From: Candidatus Wallbacteria bacterium
GTDB taxonomy: Bacteria > Muiribacteriota > UBA6191 > JACPRK01
Length of the DNA: 64,000 bases
Assembly: GCA_016213845.1 (NCBI GenBank)
Contig: JACQZN010000122.1
Span: 1-64,000 of the forward strand
Direction: 5' to 3'
In this document: positions 43,620 through 52,499 of the stretch, one piece after another
Numbering within the stretch: the stretch's first letter is position 1
Layout of the letters: every line of letters begins with the position of its first letter
Notes under the pieces: generated by a model
What the model was told of the DNA's origin: nothing
What the model saw: only the letters and a program-made list of their open reading frames with translations
Databases searched by the model: none
Position numbers and translations under genes: made by a program

Positions 43620-46079
43620 TTGCGTCGGGCGGGAAGCTGGGATAGTCTTCGATCGAACACGACAGGGGCGGCTTTCGAGCAACGAATTGCCCCAACGGTT
43701 CAGGGAGACCATCTGGACACTCAAAGCAGCGCCGACGGCCCTGCCTCGGGCCTGCACGTCCTCGTGATCGAGGATAGCCAGGTCGATCGACTGGTCCTGC
43801 GTTCGCACCTGGAGGCCCACGGCGTCCGTGTCACGCATACCGATTCGGCCATCACGGCGCTGGAGCTCCTGGAGCTCGGCCACTTCGACGCGGTGGTCTG
43901 CGACGTCATCCTGCCGGGCATCTCGGGGCTGGAGCTGCTCAAGAAGCTGCGCAGCCTGATCCCCGGTCTGCCCGTGCTGATGGTGACGGCCTCCTCGAAG
44001 GCCGGTCCCGCCGTGGAAGCGATGCGGATGGGCGCCGCCGACTACCTGGTCAAACCGGTGAGCCAGGACGCGCTGGTCACAGGCGTGATCACCGCGGTCC
44101 GCGGACGGGGCGGGCGACTCGAAGCGCCACCGCCAGATCGAGCTGCCGGGCCGTCCCACGAGGCCCGCTCGACGGGAAGGGCCATCCTGGAGCAGATTCC
44201 GGATGGCATCCTGCTGGCTGACGATCAAGGGCAGGTGTTGTTCGTCAATGGCCCTGGGCGGGAGATCCTGGGGCCGCAATCCCAGTCGATTGGCGGCCGC
44301 CCGGTCACGATGCTGCAGGACTTCCCGGAGTTCGTCGCGTTCGTGACCCAGGCGGTCATCGGCCTGGAAACGGCAGACTCGCGCCTGGTGAGGGTCCCCG
44401 GGACGAGCGGGGCGGAGAGGACCCTTGCGTGCACGGCGCGGAAGCTGTCGCCCGCGGGAGCGGGTACGAGCCCGGTGACGCTGATTCATTTTTTGGACTC
44501 GTCGCGCCATGCCCGGCTCGAGGCTGCGATGCTGAAGGCCGACAAGCTGGCCTCGCTCGGCTTGATGGCCGGCGCGCTGGCCCACGAGATCAACAACCCA
44601 CTGTCCGTCGTCCTGGGGACGCTCGGCTTCCTTCTGGAGGACCTGGGAGATACGAATCACGAGGTGACCGACCGGCTCCGGATCGTGGAGCGCAATACCT
44701 GGAAGTGCGTGGACATCGTGCGCCACTTTCTGAAGCTCTCCAGGTCGGGCACCGGCGAGCTCCACGCCGTGCTGATCGACCGGTTGCTGGACGACATTCT
44801 CGCACTGCTCTCCAAGAATCTGGCCGTGCACGGCATCCGCGTGGAGCGGGAGATCGAGCGGAATTTGCCGGGCATCATGGGCAGCGAGACGCAGCTGCAG
44901 CAGGTGCTCCTGAACCTCGTTCTCAATGCGCGAGATGCGATGGAGAAGGGCGGGACTCTCACGCTGCGGGCACGCCGCGCAGGGGATCAGGTGATCATCG
45001 AGGTTGCCGACACGGGCCCCGGAGTTGCGCCTCAGCTCCGCGATCGCGTGTTCGAGAACTTCTTCACCACCAAGGCCCCGGGAAAAGGGACGGGGCTGGG
45101 GTTGGCCATCTGCAAGGCACTGGTCGAGGAGCACCGGGGCACGCTGGAGCTGGTCTGCCCGGAGCGGGGTGGCGCAACTTTCCGGATGAAGTTTCCGGCG
45201 GCCGACTCGGGCGAGGTCACATGCGGCGAGATCATGCGCGTTTCCGGTGAGCCGAAGATGCAGACCTTCGACCTGGACGTGCTGGCGGTCGACGACGAGG
45301 AAGGCATTCTCGAGATCTATCGAGTGGCGCTCTCGCGGGCGGGTTGCCGCGCGGCCTTCTACACGAACCCGGAGCTGGCGCTCAGGGAGTTCGTGGCCGG
45401 CTGCTTCGACCTGGCGATCCTGGACTTGCGGATGCCGCAGATGGACGGTTTCGAGCTCTGCCGGCGACTTCTGGCGATCGATTCGGGGCTGCCCGTGATC
45501 TTCGTCTCGGGCACGCTGATGACAGAGGACGATTCGCAGATCGAAGCGGCCGGAGCCAAGGGCTACGTGAGCAAGCCGTTCCGGGTCGAGGAACTGAACG
45601 GCTGGCTGGAGCTGGCAGCGCGGACCCGGCGAGCGCGCCGGGGGATGCCGTACCGCCAGCCGCTGGTGCCGGATCGGCAATGGCGCGTGCTGATCGTCGA
45701 CGACGACGAGGACGTGAGCTTCATCCTGCGCAAGGGGCTCGAGACGGCCGGAAAGTTCGAGGTCGTGCAGGCAGCCGACGGGGTCGAGGGGCTGCAGCGA
45801 GCGCTGGACACTCCGCCGGATTTGATCCTCCTGGACATCATGATGCCCGGGCTGGACGGGCTGGAGGTCTGTCGCAGGCTCCGGGCCGATGCCCGGACGG
45901 CCACGGTCCCGGTGGTCATCCACTCGGTGAAGATGCAGATCCACGATGTGCTGAAGGCGATGCAAGCGGGCGCCAATCACTACCTGATGAAACCGATGGA
46001 GATCGGGGCTCTGACGAGGGAGCTGCTGGAGCTCTTGGAGCGGCCGCCGCTGGTATCCACGGGCTCGCCCCCGAACTGA
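43620..46079 (+). CDS. Hybrid histidine kinase REC-PAS-HisKA-HATPase-REC-REC
   Basis: An 819-residue soluble protein. Receiver 1 (about 45-160) has D95 (AVVCDVILPG). A PAS-like domain (about 180-295) includes EQIPDGILLADDQGQ. HisKA has AHEINNPLSVVLG near residue 322; HATPase_c has VLLNLVLNARDAM, DTGPGVAPQ, FFTTKAPGKGTGLGLAI. Receiver 2 (about 550-660) has LAILDLRMPQMDG, and receiver 3 (about 685-810) has LILLDIMMPGLDGLEV. Three receivers around one kinase suggest a phosphorelay with an external Hpt protein. The start is TTG 43620; no better start is open before receiver 1, so the true N-terminus is uncertain. Confidence 0.88.
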   Translation: MRRAGSWDSLRSNTTGAAFEQRIAPTVQGDHLDTQSSADGPASGLHVLVIEDSQVDRLVLRSHLEAHGVRVTHTDSAITALELLELGHFDAVVCDVILPGISGLELLKKLRSLIPGLPVLMVTASSKAGPAVEAMRMGAADYLVKPVSQDALVTGVITAVRGRGGRLEAPPPDRAAGPSHEARSTGRAILEQIPDGILLADDQGQVLFVNGPGREILGPQSQSIGGRPVTMLQDFPEFVAFVTQAVIGLETADSRLVRVPGTSGAERTLACTARKLSPAGAGTSPVTLIHFLDSSRHARLEAAMLKADKLASLGLMAGALAHEINNPLSVVLGTLGFLLEDLGDTNHEVTDRLRIVERNTWKCVDIVRHFLKLSRSGTGELHAVLIDRLLDDILALLSKNLAVHGIRVEREIERNLPGIMGSETQLQQVLLNLVLNARDAMEKGGTLTLRARRAGDQVIIEVADTGPGVAPQLRDRVFENFFTTKAPGKGTGLGLAICKALVEEHRGTLELVCPERGGATFRMKFPAADSGEVTCGEIMRVSGEPKMQTFDLDVLAVDDEEGILEIYRVALSRAGCRAAFYTNPELALREFVAGCFDLAILDLRMPQMDGFELCRRLLAIDSGLPVIFVSGTLMTEDDSQIEAAGAKGYVSKPFRVEELNGWLELAARTRRARRGMPYRQPLVPDRQWRVLIVDDDEDVSFILRKGLETAGKFEVVQAADGVEGLQRALDTPPDLILLDIMMPGLDGLEVCRRLRADARTATVPVVIHSVKMQIHDVLKAMQAGANHYLMKPMEIGALTRELLELLERPPLVSTGSPPN

Positions 46080-46289
46080 GAGGCGCGACTGGCTTAGCAT
46101 CTTGCGCGGCCCGGTGCGGCCGTGTTACGTTCCGGGGGAAGTTTGCCGCGTCGTGAGACACCCCGGGCGGGCGGCTGGCCGTCAGGCTCGCGGGTCCGTT
46201 TGGTGTCGGGGCGAGACTCGCGCCGCGCCAAGCAGATTTCCCCCAAGCTGGAGACGGCTACGGCCGAGATTGGAGCAGCAAGGCGTTTT

Positions 46290-47522
46290 ATGGCCATCCA
46301 GGATCGAATCGTCATCACCGGTGTCGGGTTGACCTCGCCCAACGGCGACAACCTGGAGCAGTACCGGAAGAACTTGCTGGCGGGCGTGTCCGGAGTGCAG
46401 GACTTCGAGACTCGCTACATGGGCAAGCTGATTGCCGGGGTCTGCCACTACGACCCGCTGAAGTACCAGAAGAAGAAGGACGTGCGGCGGGGCACGCGGG
46501 CCGGTTCGATCGCCATCTACTGCTCCCACGAGGCCATCGCCGATTCGGGCATCGATTTCTCCTCAGCCGACAAGTCGCGCGTCGGCGTCTTCCTCGGCAT
46601 CACCGAGCACGGTAACGTCGAGACCGAGAACGAGGTCTACAACATCAGCCTGAAGGGCTACGACACGGCCTTCTGGACGCACCACCACAACCCGCGGACC
46701 GTCGCCAACAACCCGGCCGGCGAGGTGACGCTGAGCATGGGCATCTCCGGGCCGCACTACACGGTGGGCGCAGCGTGCGCAGCGGGCAACGCGGGGCTGA
46801 TCAGCGGAGTGCAGATGCTGCGACTTGGAGAGGTCGACGTCGCGCTGGCCGGGGGCGTCTCGGAGGCGATCCACACGTTCGGCATCTTCGCCAGCTTCAA
46901 GGCCCAGGGGGCGCTGGCGACTCACGAGATCGCGGCGAAGGCGAGCCGGCCCTACGACCTGGACCGCAACGGCATCGTCGTCAGCGAGGGCGGCTGCGTC
47001 TACGTGCTCGAGCGCTACGAGGATGCCCGCAAGCGGGGCGCCAAGATCTACGGCGAGATCGCCGGCTACGCGATGAATTCGGACGCCTCCGACTTCGTGC
47101 TGCCGCTGCCCCAGCGCCAGGTCGAGTGCATGCGGCTGGCGCTGGCGAGGGCAGGCATCACGCCCGCCGAGGTCGACATCGTGAACACCCACGCCACGGC
47201 AACCCGGCTGGGCGACCAGCAGGAAAGCCAGGCGGTCCGCGAGGTGTTCAATGAGACGCCGACAACTTACATCAACAACACCAAGAGCTTCATCGGGCAC
47301 GCCATGGGCGCGGCGGCTGCCCTGGAGCTGGCGGGGAACCTTCCGGCCTTCCAGGACCTGGTGGTACACCCCACCATCAACGTGGACCACCTCGATCCCG
47401 AGTGCGCCATCCCCAACCTGGTCATGAACGAACCCAGGAAGATTCAAAAGGTCGATTACATCCTCAACAACTCCGCCGGGATGCTGGGGATCAACGCAGT
47501 CGTTGTGGTGAAGCGAGTTTGA
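46290..47522 (+). CDS. Beta-ketoacyl-ACP synthase (FabF-type) of the dedicated FAS-like cluster
   Basis: A 410-residue condensing enzyme. The catalytic triad is C163 (TVGAACAAGNAG), H301 (IVNTHATATRLGD) and H337 (KSFIGHAMGAAAAL), at the positions expected of FabF. It extends acyl-ACP with malonyl-ACP. The frame is open to 46122, but ATG 46290 begins the conserved N-terminus (IVITGVGLTSPNGD). It leads a seven-gene co-oriented cluster with ACP, two CrtI-type oxidoreductases, ketoreductase, dehydratase and enoyl reductase. No chain-length-factor partner is present, unlike aryl-polyene clusters. Confidence 0.92.
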   Translation: MAIQDRIVITGVGLTSPNGDNLEQYRKNLLAGVSGVQDFETRYMGKLIAGVCHYDPLKYQKKKDVRRGTRAGSIAIYCSHEAIADSGIDFSSADKSRVGVFLGITEHGNVETENEVYNISLKGYDTAFWTHHHNPRTVANNPAGEVTLSMGISGPHYTVGAACAAGNAGLISGVQMLRLGEVDVALAGGVSEAIHTFGIFASFKAQGALATHEIAAKASRPYDLDRNGIVVSEGGCVYVLERYEDARKRGAKIYGEIAGYAMNSDASDFVLPLPQRQVECMRLALARAGITPAEVDIVNTHATATRLGDQQESQAVREVFNETPTTYINNTKSFIGHAMGAAAALELAGNLPAFQDLVVHPTINVDHLDPECAIPNLVMNEPRKIQKVDYILNNSAGMLGINAVVVVKRV

Positions 47523-47565
47523 AGGCCCGGCGCGCTCGCCCAGACCGTTTCAAGGAGATCACGGA

Positions 47566-47811
47566 ATGACCCGACAGGAAATCCGGCAGGCAATCATCGA
47601 CATCCTGGCTGACATCGCCCCCGACGAGGACACCGCCAGCCTCAAAGACGACGTCAGCCTCCGGGACCAGCTCGGCCTGGATTCTATGGACTTCCTCGAC
47701 ATCGTGATGGAGCTGCGCAAGCGCTACAACGTCGAGGTCCCCTCGTCCGACTATCCGCAGCTGGCCACGATGACCAGCTGTCTCGACTACCTCTCGCCGA
47801 AGATGGCGTGA
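47566..47811 (+). CDS. Acyl carrier protein of the FAS-like cluster
   Basis: An 81-residue ACP with the phosphopantetheine serine S40 in LGLDSMDFLDIV. It is acidic and of normal size. It lies 43 bases after the ketosynthase and 55 before the first desaturase-like gene. A private ACP is typical of secondary lipid or polyketide pathways. Confidence 0.93.
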   Translation: MTRQEIRQAIIDILADIAPDEDTASLKDDVSLRDQLGLDSMDFLDIVMELRKRYNVEVPSSDYPQLATMTSCLDYLSPKMA

Positions 47812-47866
47812 CGCCAGGCGCCGGTCCTGGGCGGCCCGTGGGCGGCGGCCTTTGGCCCCGCCCCAG

Positions 47867-49258
47867 ATGCCCGTGCATTACGACGTCCTCATAATCGGAG
47901 CCGGGATGTCCGGACTGGGCGCCGGCATCCGCCTGGCCCACTACGGCCGCAAGGTCTGCATCCTCGACCGCCACTACCTGTGGGGCGGGTTGAACAGCTT
48001 CTACCGGCTGAAGGGCTACCGCTTCGACGTCGGCCTGCACGCCATGACCAACTTCGTGCCGCGCGGGACGCGAAACGCTCCGCTCACGAAGCTCCTGAGG
48101 CAGCTGCGAATCGACTACGACGAGCTCGACCTGCGGCCCCAGCTGATGTCGGCCACGTGGTTTCCCGGCAAGCGGCTGCGCTTCTCCAACGACTTTGCCC
48201 TCTTCGAGTCCGAGGTGGCCGAGCAGTTTCCGGCCCAGGCGGACGCCTTCCGCCGTCTCGTCCGCCATGTGATGGAGTACGACGCGCTGAACCTGGCGAC
48301 CCCCGAGTTCAGCGCGCGCGAGGTGGTCGCGGGTTTTCTCACGGACCCGCTCTTGATCGAGATGCTCTTCTGTCCGCTTTTCTTCTACGGCAGCGCCGTG
48401 GAGAACGACATGGACTTCGGGCAGTTCGTCATCATGTTCAAGAGCATCTACTGCGAGGGTCTGGCGCGGCCCACCGAGGGCGTGCGCCGCGTGCTGCGGG
48501 TGCTGATGGAGAAGTACAAGGGGTTGGGCGGCGAGTTGCGCATGAAGTCGGGCGTCAAGCGGCTCTCGGTCGCAGGCACCAAGGTCACGGAGGTCGTTCT
48601 GGACAGCGGCGAGACGCTGACGGCGGACACGGTCTTCTCGTCGGCCGGGTATCCGGAGACGCTCGAGCTCCTCAGCGACTACGAGCCCGGCTCGGAGGGC
48701 GCGACGCACGGGCAGCTCAGCTTCGTGGAGTCGATCGACGTTTTGACGAAAGAGCCCAGGGACCTCGGCTACGAGTTCACCATTCAGTTCTTCTCGACGA
48801 CCGAGAAGTTCCACTACCAGAAGCCCCAGGAGCTGGTGGATGTGCGCAGCGGGGTGATCTGCTGCCCCAACAACTTCCGCTACGACCGGCCGCTCGACGA
48901 CAACCTGATGCGCGTGACCAGCCTGGCCAACTACGACCTCTGGGCCGCGCTGCCGCCCGAGGAGTACCACGAGGCCAAGACTCGCTGGCACCGCCTGGTG
49001 CTCGACGAGGTCGTCAGGATCGTTCCCGATTTCCGGCCCTTCGTGAAGTTCACGGACATTTTCACTCCGACGACTGTCCGCAAGTTCACGGGCCATGTAA
49101 ACGGCGCGGTCTACGGATCGCCAGTCAAGTTCAAGACCGGCCGCACGCATCTGGACAACCTGTTCCTGTGCGGCACCGACCAGGGCATGCTCGGGATCGT
49201 GGGGGCGCTGCTCTCCGGGATCTCGATGGCCAACATGCACGTCCTGCAACAAGCGTGA
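47867..49258 (+). CDS. Phytoene-desaturase-like FAD oxidoreductase 1
   Basis: A 463-residue flavoprotein of the CrtI/carotenoid isomerase/retinol saturase superfamily. The dinucleotide-binding motif VLIIGAGMSGLGAGIRLA is at residues 7-24, followed by WGGLNSFYRLKGYRFDVGLH. The C-terminal FAD-contact region is LFLCGTDQGMLGIVGALLSG. Acting on an ACP- or lipid-bound chain (desaturation, saturation or isomerisation) is inferred from its place between ACP and ketoreductase. ATG 47867 is chosen over TTG 47852. Confidence 0.88.
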   Translation: MPVHYDVLIIGAGMSGLGAGIRLAHYGRKVCILDRHYLWGGLNSFYRLKGYRFDVGLHAMTNFVPRGTRNAPLTKLLRQLRIDYDELDLRPQLMSATWFPGKRLRFSNDFALFESEVAEQFPAQADAFRRLVRHVMEYDALNLATPEFSAREVVAGFLTDPLLIEMLFCPLFFYGSAVENDMDFGQFVIMFKSIYCEGLARPTEGVRRVLRVLMEKYKGLGGELRMKSGVKRLSVAGTKVTEVVLDSGETLTADTVFSSAGYPETLELLSDYEPGSEGATHGQLSFVESIDVLTKEPRDLGYEFTIQFFSTTEKFHYQKPQELVDVRSGVICCPNNFRYDRPLDDNLMRVTSLANYDLWAALPPEEYHEAKTRWHRLVLDEVVRIVPDFRPFVKFTDIFTPTTVRKFTGHVNGAVYGSPVKFKTGRTHLDNLFLCGTDQGMLGIVGALLSGISMANMHVLQQA

Positions 49259-49270
49259 GGCCCGCCCACG

Positions 49271-50710
49271 ATGCCAAAGGATCAACTCCAGGGAATCCAG
49301 AGCGAGTACGACGTCATCGTCATCGGCAGCGGCCTCGCAGGGCTCACCTGCGCCAACATCCTGGGCCGGATGGGCCGGCGAGTGCTGGTGCTGGAGCACC
49401 ATTACCAGCTCGGCGGCATGGCCACCTGGTTTCGGCGCAAGCGAGGACACATCTTCGACATCAGCCTCCACGGCTTCCCGTTCGGGATGGTCAAGAGCTG
49501 CAAGCGCTACTGGAACGACGACATCGCCAGCCGCATCGAGCCCATCCGGGGCATTCGCTTCGACAACCCCCAGTTCAGCTTCGAGACGACCTACGACCGC
49601 AAGGACTTCACGCGCATCCTCGTGGAGCGCTTCCAGCAGCCTCTCGAGCGGGTCGAGGCGTTCTTCGACAAGGCCCGCTCCTTCAACTTCTACGATGACG
49701 ACGGAACCACGACGGGCCAGTTCCTGGAGCGCTGCTTCCCGGGCAGAAACGACGTGCACAGGCTCCTGATGGAGCCGATCGCCTACGCCAACGGCTCCAC
49801 GCTCGACGACCCCGCGCTCACCTTCGGCATCGTCTTCTCCAACTTCATGTCGAAGGGCGTCTACATCTTCAAGGGCGGCACCGACCTGATGGTCGGCCTG
49901 ATGAAGAAGGAGCTGATCCGTAACGGCGTCGACGTCCGGATCTACAGCGACGTCGAGCGGGTGCTGGTCGAAAGCGGGCGCGTCACGGGTGTCGTCTGCA
50001 ACGGCCGCCCCATCCGCGCCCGCTCCGTGGTCAGTAACGCCAACCTGCGGGGAACCATCCAGAGGCTCGTGGGCGAGGAACACTTCGCCTCCGATTTCCT
50101 CGAGAAGGCCAGGAAGGTGCGCCTCAGCAGCTCCAGCTGCCAGGTCTACATGGGCCTCAAACCCGGCGAGTCCTTCGACTACCTGGGCGACCTCTTCTTC
50201 ACGTCGACGCTCGACCACTTCGACTCCGTGGCGCTCTGCGCCAAGGACGTCACCAGCCGGACGTTCAGCTGCTACTACCCCGACACCCGCCCTGGCAGCG
50301 ACCGCTACAGTATCGTCAGCAGCACCAACGCCAACTGGGACGACTGGGCCAGTCTGCCCCCCGAAGAGTACGAGCGCGAAAAGGCGAAGCTGATCGAGGA
50401 CACCATCTGTGCGCTGGAACGCTACCTGCCCGACATCCGCGGGAAGCTCGACTGGATCGAGGCCGCCACGCCCGGCACGTTCTCGCGCTACACCAAGACC
50501 GTCCACGGCGCTACGTTTGGCACCAAGTTCGAGGGGCTCTCGGTCAGCAAGGCCATCCCGGAACAGATCGCGGGCCTGTGGCACGCCGGCTCCGTCGGCA
50601 TCATCATGTCGGGCTGGCTCGGGACCATCAACTACGGGGTCATCGTCAGCAACGAGGTCGACTCGTACCTCTCCAGATCGAACGCGGTCCGAGCGACCGA
50701 GGAGGTTTAG
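49271..50710 (+). CDS. Phytoene-desaturase-like FAD oxidoreductase 2
   Basis: A 479-residue paralogue of the preceding protein. Its nucleotide motif is VIVIGSGLAGLTCANILGRM, followed by LGGMATWFRRKRGHIFDISL, and its C-terminus has LWHAGSVGIIMSGWLGTINY. The two differ widely in the middle, so they probably have separate steps or form a heterodimer. Gaps are 12 bases before and 3 bases after, indicating one transcript. Confidence 0.88.
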   Translation: MPKDQLQGIQSEYDVIVIGSGLAGLTCANILGRMGRRVLVLEHHYQLGGMATWFRRKRGHIFDISLHGFPFGMVKSCKRYWNDDIASRIEPIRGIRFDNPQFSFETTYDRKDFTRILVERFQQPLERVEAFFDKARSFNFYDDDGTTTGQFLERCFPGRNDVHRLLMEPIAYANGSTLDDPALTFGIVFSNFMSKGVYIFKGGTDLMVGLMKKELIRNGVDVRIYSDVERVLVESGRVTGVVCNGRPIRARSVVSNANLRGTIQRLVGEEHFASDFLEKARKVRLSSSSCQVYMGLKPGESFDYLGDLFFTSTLDHFDSVALCAKDVTSRTFSCYYPDTRPGSDRYSIVSSTNANWDDWASLPPEEYEREKAKLIEDTICALERYLPDIRGKLDWIEAATPGTFSRYTKTVHGATFGTKFEGLSVSKAIPEQIAGLWHAGSVGIIMSGWLGTINYGVIVSNEVDSYLSRSNAVRATEEV

Positions 50711-50713
50711 CCG

Positions 50714-51454
50714 ATGCCAGATTTCAGCGGACAGACGGCGATCGTGACCGGTGGCACGCGCGGAATCGGCAAATCGATCTCCGAGGCGTTCCTGACGGCC
50801 GGCGCCCAGGTCGTGGCGACCTACACGTCCAATGACGAGGCAGCCCAGGCGTTTCGCGACGGGCTCAAGCAGTTCGAGGGCAAGCTGCACCTCCGAAAGT
50901 TCGACGTGGCCGACTACTCGGCCTGCGAGCAGTTCTTTCAGTACGTGGACGACGAGCTCGGCGGCTGCCAGATCGTCGTCAACAACAGCGGCATCCGAAA
51001 GGACGCCGTCGTGGGCGCGATGGAACCGGCAGATTGGAACCGCGTGCTCGAGGTGAACCTCACCGGCACGTTCAACATGTCCAAGTTCGCGGTGCGGTCG
51101 ATGATGCGGAAGCGCTACGGCCGCATCATCAACATCACCAGCCCCTGCGGCCACTTCGGCTTCCGCGGTCAGGCCAACTACGCGGCCTCCAAGGCCGGCC
51201 AGGTCGGGCTGGCGCGCTCGCTCTCCAAGGAAGTCGCCAGCCGCAACATCACGGTCAACTGCGTCAGCCCGGGTTTCATCGACACCGAGCTCATCGCAGA
51301 TCTCCCGGAGGATCTGGTCAAGCAGTACAAGGCGCAGGTCCCTCTGGGCCGCTTCGGCACCGGCACCGAGGTTGCCGCCTGCGTGCTTTTCCTGGCATCC
51401 AGAGAGTCCAGCTATGTGACCGGCACCACCCTCGAAGTGACCGGGGGACTGTAG
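50714..51454 (+). CDS. 3-oxoacyl-ACP reductase (FabG-type SDR)
   Basis: A 246-residue short-chain dehydrogenase. The NADPH motif is TGGTRGIGK, NNSG is at 90-93, and the catalytic set is S143, Y156 and K160 (YAASK). Ends VTGTTLEVTGGL as in FabG. It should reduce the beta-keto group made by the cluster ketosynthase. Confidence 0.92.
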   Translation: MPDFSGQTAIVTGGTRGIGKSISEAFLTAGAQVVATYTSNDEAAQAFRDGLKQFEGKLHLRKFDVADYSACEQFFQYVDDELGGCQIVVNNSGIRKDAVVGAMEPADWNRVLEVNLTGTFNMSKFAVRSMMRKRYGRIINITSPCGHFGFRGQANYAASKAGQVGLARSLSKEVASRNITVNCVSPGFIDTELIADLPEDLVKQYKAQVPLGRFGTGTEVAACVLFLASRESSYVTGTTLEVTGGL

Positions 51455-51470
51455 GAAGATGGAAGAGAGA

Positions 51471-51521
51471 AGTCAGTAGCCAGTAGCCAGTAGTCAGTAG
51501 ACAGTAGTCAGTAGCCAGTAG
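51471..51521. repeat. Heptamer array (NCAGTAG units)
   Basis: Seven units of the form AGTCAGT/AGCCAGT/AGACAGT start 17 bases after the ketoreductase stop. Confidence 0.8.
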
Positions 51522-51569
51522 GGGGCACGCGCCTTCGACGCTCCCGACCTTCCCTGGGCCGCAACCCCT

Positions 51570-51660
51570 GACTCCTCGAGCCTCACTCCTCGAGCCTCAC
51601 TCCTCAAGCCTCAAGCCTCACTCCTCAAGCCTCACTCCTCGATTCTCTACTCACTACTCC
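51570..51660. repeat. Heptamer array (CTCGAGC/CTCACTC units) abutting a start codon
   Basis: About thirteen 7-base units (CTCGAGC, CTCACTC, CTCAAGC, CTCGATT, CTCTACT) end one base before ATG 51662, so the dehydratase gene has repeat sequence where its ribosome site should be. Confidence 0.8.
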
Positions 51661-51661
51661 C

Positions 51662-52261
51662 ATGTCCTGCTCCTTCTGCGGCAAGGCCTCCGACCAGGTG
51701 AACTTCCTCGTTCCGGGCATGAACGGCGCGGCCATCTGCGACAGGTGCGTCGATCTCGCCAGCGGGGTGCTGTCTCGGGAAGAAGTCGCGCCGCCGCCGA
51801 GCGCGGCAGACGCGGACGTGCTCGCGGCAATTCCGCACCGGCCGCCGTTTCTGTTCATCGACCGTATCCTCGAGTGCACGGCGGACCGCATCCGGACCGA
51901 GAGGACGATTCGAAGCGATGAGCCGCACTTCCGCGGGCACTACCCAGGTCAGCCGCTGATGCCGGGCGTGCTGCTCTGTGAGGCGGTCGTCCAGAGCGGC
52001 GCAATTTTGGTTTCGCGGCGTCTATCGGACCCAGCGCTGGCTAGCGCCGCGGCCTCCGGCTCGGTCGTCCCCGTGCTGACCCGGCTGCAGGATGCGCGCT
52101 TCAAGCGGATGGTGCTGCCGGGAGACCGGGTCGAGATGGAGGCTCAGATCGTCCAGCAGCTCGAGAACGTGTACTTCATGAAGGGCCGCGCAAGCGTCGA
52201 AGGCCAGAAGGCGCTGTTGCTGGAGTTCGCCGTGACCCTGGCCCCGCGCGCGAGCGGCTGA
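51662..52261 (+). CDS. ClpX-type zinc finger fused to FabZ-type 3-hydroxyacyl-ACP dehydratase
   Basis: A 199-residue fusion. Residues 3-35 match the C4 zinc-binding domain of ClpX (CSFCGKASDQV, then ICDRCVDLASGVL; C3, C6, C26, C29). From about 52 on it is a hot-dog-fold FabZ: AIPHRPPFLFIDRI, FRGHYPGQPLMPGVLLCEAV with catalytic H93 and E107. The usual FabZ is about 145-150 residues, so the N-terminal 50 are additional. In ClpX this domain dimerises and binds adaptors; here it may link the dehydratase to a partner. ATG 51662 directly follows a heptamer array; no Shine-Dalgarno is visible. Confidence 0.88.
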   Translation: MSCSFCGKASDQVNFLVPGMNGAAICDRCVDLASGVLSREEVAPPPSAADADVLAAIPHRPPFLFIDRILECTADRIRTERTIRSDEPHFRGHYPGQPLMPGVLLCEAVVQSGAILVSRRLSDPALASAAASGSVVPVLTRLQDARFKRMVLPGDRVEMEAQIVQQLENVYFMKGRASVEGQKALLLEFAVTLAPRASG

Positions 52262-52499
52262 GCCGCAACGAGCCGTTCAGGAGGAGAGGCTCACGCATGC
52301 ACGGAGCTTTCGAAAGACCTCTTGAGTCCAGAACTCCCTGGCAAGCGCCGCGAGCTGGAAAACCCGCATCAAATGGGAGTCCAAGGGGACGGGTCTCCTT
52401 GGTGGGGGTTCGGGGGCGAAGCCCCTGAGAGGAATGGAGTACATCCAGTCTTTTGTGCGGGGTCTCAAAGATCCATGAGTGCGTGAGGAGGAGCGACCG

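Noticed and set aside
43521..46100. 859-codon open frame on the minus strand
   Set aside because: Antisense shadow of the hybrid histidine kinase; composition is Arg/Gln/His-rich with no domain.
47684..51154. 1156-codon open frame on the minus strand
   Set aside because: It is antisense to the ACP, both FAD genes and FabG, which have full motifs; open antisense frames are expected in GC-rich DNA with strong third-position bias.
51471..51660. Possible CRISPR array
   Set aside because: The period is 7 bases with no unique spacers; these are simple heptamer repeats. No cas genes are present.
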